Assembly (NCBI GenBank): GCA_027294925.1
Contig: JAPULM010000350.1
Coordinates: forward strand, 1-7,000
Direction of reading: 5' to 3'
Length of the DNA: 7,000 nucleotides
Source of the DNA: a bacterium
GTDB lineage: Bacteria > Tectomicrobia > Entotheonellia > Entotheonellales > Entotheonellaceae
Part shown: positions 4,983 through 7,000 of the stretch, piece by piece
Layout of the letters: each line of letters begins with the position of its first letter
Position numbering within the stretch: position 1 is the first letter of the stretch
Position numbers and translations under genes: made by a program
Notes under the pieces: generated by a model
What the model was told of the DNA's origin: nothing
Seen by the model: the letters and a program-made list of their open reading frames with translations, nothing else
Database searches by the model: none

Positions 4983-5462
4983 ATGGACTTCTACGAGCTG
5001 GTCGACCAGGTTGTGAATCTGCTCAGGCAACGCGGCAGGCTGACCTACCAATCGCTCAAGTTCCAATTCAAGCTGGATGACGAGGCCCTTGAGGCCCTGA
5101 AAAACGAGTTGCTTTTCTCGCACCCTGTGGTCGATGAAGCTGGTCGTCTGGTCTGGAGCGTTGAAGCCGAAACACAATCAGAGCCTCCTCAAGCAGCTCA
5201 ACAGGAGGTAGCCCAGCAAGACCAACCCACCCAGGCAGAAACGCCGCCACCTGAACCACACACACCGGACGCCGAACGCCGCCAGCTCACCGTGATGTTC
5301 TGCGATCTGGCCGACTCCACCCGCCTCTCAGGCCAACGCGACCCTGAAGACCTGCGCGATGTCATCCGCGCCTACCAGTCCACCAGCGCCGAGGCGATTG
5401 CCGAACCGGATACCGTCGCGATCAGTGCCTCCACGTATCAGCTTACATACGGGGTTACGTAG
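4983..5462 (+). pseudogene. N-terminal remnant of an adenylate/guanylate cyclase-AAA-TPR regulator with cyclase-domain deletion
   Basis: The frame starts at the ATG at 4983, with AGGGAG 8 bases upstream, and ends after 159 residues. Residues 1-60 ([39 protein letters not shown]) form the small helical/winged domain that opens this regulator family. Residues 61-95 are a Gln/Pro/Glu linker. From residue 97 [17 protein letters not shown] begins a class III nucleotide cyclase domain with the first metal Asp (Asp108). At about residues 137-141 [10 protein letters not shown] passes straight into [15 protein letters not shown], which belongs near the end of the cyclase domain, so roughly a hundred or more residues (including the second metal site and the GDG loop) are missing. 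A stop then follows and no ATPase or TPR part exists. Complete relatives are around a thousand residues. The start signals look intact, so a short protein may still be made, but it cannot be an active cyclase. Confidence 0.75.
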
Positions 5463-5633
5463 TGGTGGGAGAAAGTTAAGGATGTACCTTGGTTACACTT
5501 TTCAGCAAGCTCCTCGTGTTGCAGTGCTCCAAAAGAAGGCCCGTGCCCTGCTCGCTCAGCCTCCTGCGTCAAAGATGGATACCGAAACCAGGTCACGCGT
5601 GCGCAATCGAACGAGTAACCGTTGAGGGGCGTG
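5463..5633 (+). other. Spacer without a recognisable gene
   Basis: Between the truncated cyclase remnant and the next regulator I see no homology. An open frame from the ATG at 5482 to the TGA at 5623-5625 (about 47 residues) has no family resemblance and is probably not a gene. The stretch should contain the promoter for the gene at 5634, but no -35/-10 pair stands out. Confidence 0.4.
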
Positions 5634-7000
5634 ATGATTTACGCTTTTGATAACTACGAACTCGATACTCAGCGCCATGAATTGCGCCATGCTGGCACGT
5701 CCTGTCCACTCGAACCTCAGGTGTATGCCGTCCTCCTCTATCTCATCCAACACCACGACCGGGTGGTGAGCAAGCAAGAACTGCTCGATCAGGTTTGGCC
5801 TGATACGTTCGTCAGTGAGTCGACGCTGTATCAGCGCCTGCGGGCGGTACGCCTGGCGGTAGGCGATAGTGGGCGAACGCAACGGGTCATTAAAACGGTG
5901 CACAAGCAAGGCTATCGCTTCAGTGCGGCGGTCGAGGAACGGGAGCAGGTCGCAGGCCACGTGGAAGCCACGGGGACATCCGCTGTGCCGGACCTCTTAG
6001 AGAGCGACGTGGTCATCGCTGAGAGTCTGCCGTCCACTGAAACATCTCTGACAGTTCCCCGCGTCCTGGCTGCCGAGCGCAGATTGGTGACCGTGCTATG
6101 TGGGACACTGGCCAATGCGGAGGCGCTGGCTGAGCACCTGGGCTTCGACGCCCTCCAGCGTCTGCGGCAGACCTTTGTCAAGCTGGCTGAGGTCGAAGTG
6201 GCGCGCTATGAAGGCACTCTCCAGCCCTATGGGGACGCCAGGTTTTTTGCCCTGTTTGGGGTACCGGTGGCGCATGAAGACCACCCCCGCCGAGCGATAT
6301 TGGCAGCGCTCAGTCTCCAGCAGCGCTTAAGCGACGCTCATACTGAGCTTGGCACACCACAGGACGTGGATGTTATGGTGCGTTTGGGCGTACACACCGG
6401 ACTGGTTCGGTTGAGCGGAAGCGAGACACAGCACGCCACCCTGGTAATGGGTGAGACAACCGACCTGGCGGCGCGTCTTCAGTCTCTAGCGACGCCAGGC
6501 CATCTACTGGTCAGTGAGGCAACGTTGCAGCTTATCCACGGCGAGGTGCGTAGCGAAGCGTATGGGCTGGTGCGTGGCAGTGAACCGTCTGAGCCGATGA
6601 TGGCGTACACAGTTGAGGCGTTGGGAGCGTGGCACCCGTTGCTGCGTCAGCACGGTGGACGGATGTTGAGCCGGTTTGTTGGACGGGAGCGGGAACTGGC
6701 AACCCTCCAGGCACTGCTGGATCAAGCGCAGGCTGGGCAGGGCCAGGTGGTGGGGGTGATGGGCGAACCCGGCATGGGTAAGTCGCGCTTTCTGTACGAA
6801 TTCGCTCAACTGCTCACCGGCCAGCCAGTGACTTATCTGGAGGGCCACTGCCTGTCCTACGGCAACACGACGCCCTACCTGCCACTGCTTGGTATGCTGC
6901 GGCAATGCTGTGGGCTTACGGATGCAGACGGCCCCGAATCGATGACCAACAACGTGAATGACTATCTCGAAACCGTGGGGTTAGAGCTGTCTGCTACCGC
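5634..7000 (+). CDS. Winged-helix / degenerate cyclase / AAA (STAND) ATPase regulator (partial, C-terminus off the right edge)
   Basis: 455 residues are visible. Residues 1-100 are an OmpR/PhoB-type winged helix: YELDTQRHELRH, RVVSKQELLDQVW (43-55), VSESTLYQRLRAVRLAVGD (60-78) and VIKTVHKQGYRF (85-96). Residues 148-330 resemble a class III cyclase domain (AERRLVTVL, YGDARFFALFG, HEDHPRRAILAAL, LGVHTGLV, MGETTDLAARLQ, PGHLLVSEATLQL). The Asp expected in the first strand is Thr158, so this domain is probably inactive; Asp201 remains. Residues 347 on (RFVGRERELATLQALL) begin an AAA/STAND ATPase with Walker A GEPGMGKS at 377-384 (Lys383). TPR repeats probably follow beyond the edge. Such proteins are taken to be ligand- and ATP-dependent transcription regulators; the target is unknown. 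The start is the ATG at 5634, with GAGGGG four bases before it; the GTG at 5631 is in frame too. It resembles the two remnants upstream, which look like dead paralogs, but it carries a different N-terminal domain. Confidence 0.92.
   Translation, partial: MIYAFDNYELDTQRHELRHAGTSCPLEPQVYAVLLYLIQHHDRVVSKQELLDQVWPDTFVSESTLYQRLRAVRLAVGDSGRTQRVIKTVHKQGYRFSAAVEEREQVAGHVEATGTSAVPDLLESDVVIAESLPSTETSLTVPRVLAAERRLVTVLCGTLANAEALAEHLGFDALQRLRQTFVKLAEVEVARYEGTLQPYGDARFFALFGVPVAHEDHPRRAILAALSLQQRLSDAHTELGTPQDVDVMVRLGVHTGLVRLSGSETQHATLVMGETTDLAARLQSLATPGHLLVSEATLQLIHGEVRSEAYGLVRGSEPSEPMMAYTVEALGAWHPLLRQHGGRMLSRFVGRERELATLQALLDQAQAGQGQVVGVMGEPGMGKSRFLYEFAQLLTGQPVTYLEGHCLSYGNTTPYLPLLGMLRQCCGLTDADGPESMTNNVNDYLETVGLELSAT

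Noticed and set aside
1..7000. CRISPR arrays, tRNA or rRNA genes, insertion sequences
   Set aside because: I saw no regularly spaced repeats, no cloverleaf-like segment or rRNA signature, and no transposase or terminal inverted repeats, even around the gene debris.

Overview
The window looks like a chromosomal segment of a selenocysteine-using, GC-moderate, uncultivated proteobacterium-like lineage. Large cyclase/ATPase/TPR regulators in several copies, an LLM flavin oxidoreductase and a UGSC selenoprotein together suggest an Entotheonella/Tectomicrobia-like or deltaproteobacterial genome, but the taxonomic guess is weak. The main result is that two genes carry in-frame TGA codons that ordinary gene callers would read as stops, and both are best explained as selenocysteine (Sec, U).

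Left part (1-1100, minus strand): a two-gene operon with a good sigma70-type promoter at 1055-1083. The first gene (956 to 435) encodes a UGSC-family selenoprotein. Its TGA at 680-678 is followed directly by Gly-Ser-Cys, and an 8-bp hairpin at SECIS distance lies just downstream. The second gene overlaps it by ATGA and runs off the left edge; it encodes a conserved partner of unknown function.

Middle (1205-3720): a HAD-family hydrolase on the plus strand converges on a minus-strand pair, an LLM flavin-dependent oxidoreductase followed by an OsmC-family peroxidase-like protein. The two converging 3' ends share an inverted repeat that includes both stop codons. The LLM-OsmC pair has a candidate promoter at 3679-3707.

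Right part (3865-5462): gene debris surrounds one apparently intact small minus-strand gene, a MerT-like mercury transporter (4484 to 4059). The vicinal Cys-Cys pair expected in its first membrane segment is encoded TGA-TGA. A hairpin with a GGUCU loop sits after the second TGA at the same spacing as I recall for the E. coli fdhF SECIS. It has its own promoter, a strong ribosome-binding site and a Cys-rich NPC tail. Around it on the plus strand lie a compacted C-terminal TPR remnant, a 5'-truncated SnoaL-like gene and an N-terminal cyclase remnant with an internal deletion.

Right edge (5634-7000, incomplete): an intact-looking large regulator with an OmpR-type winged helix, a degenerate cyclase domain and a STAND-type AAA ATPase, related to the debris upstream.

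Functional theme: selenol/thiol chemistry (UGSC protein, MerT-like UU transporter, OsmC) next to multidomain regulators. A functional link between these units is inference only. The host would need SelA, SelB, SelC tRNA and SelD elsewhere in the genome.
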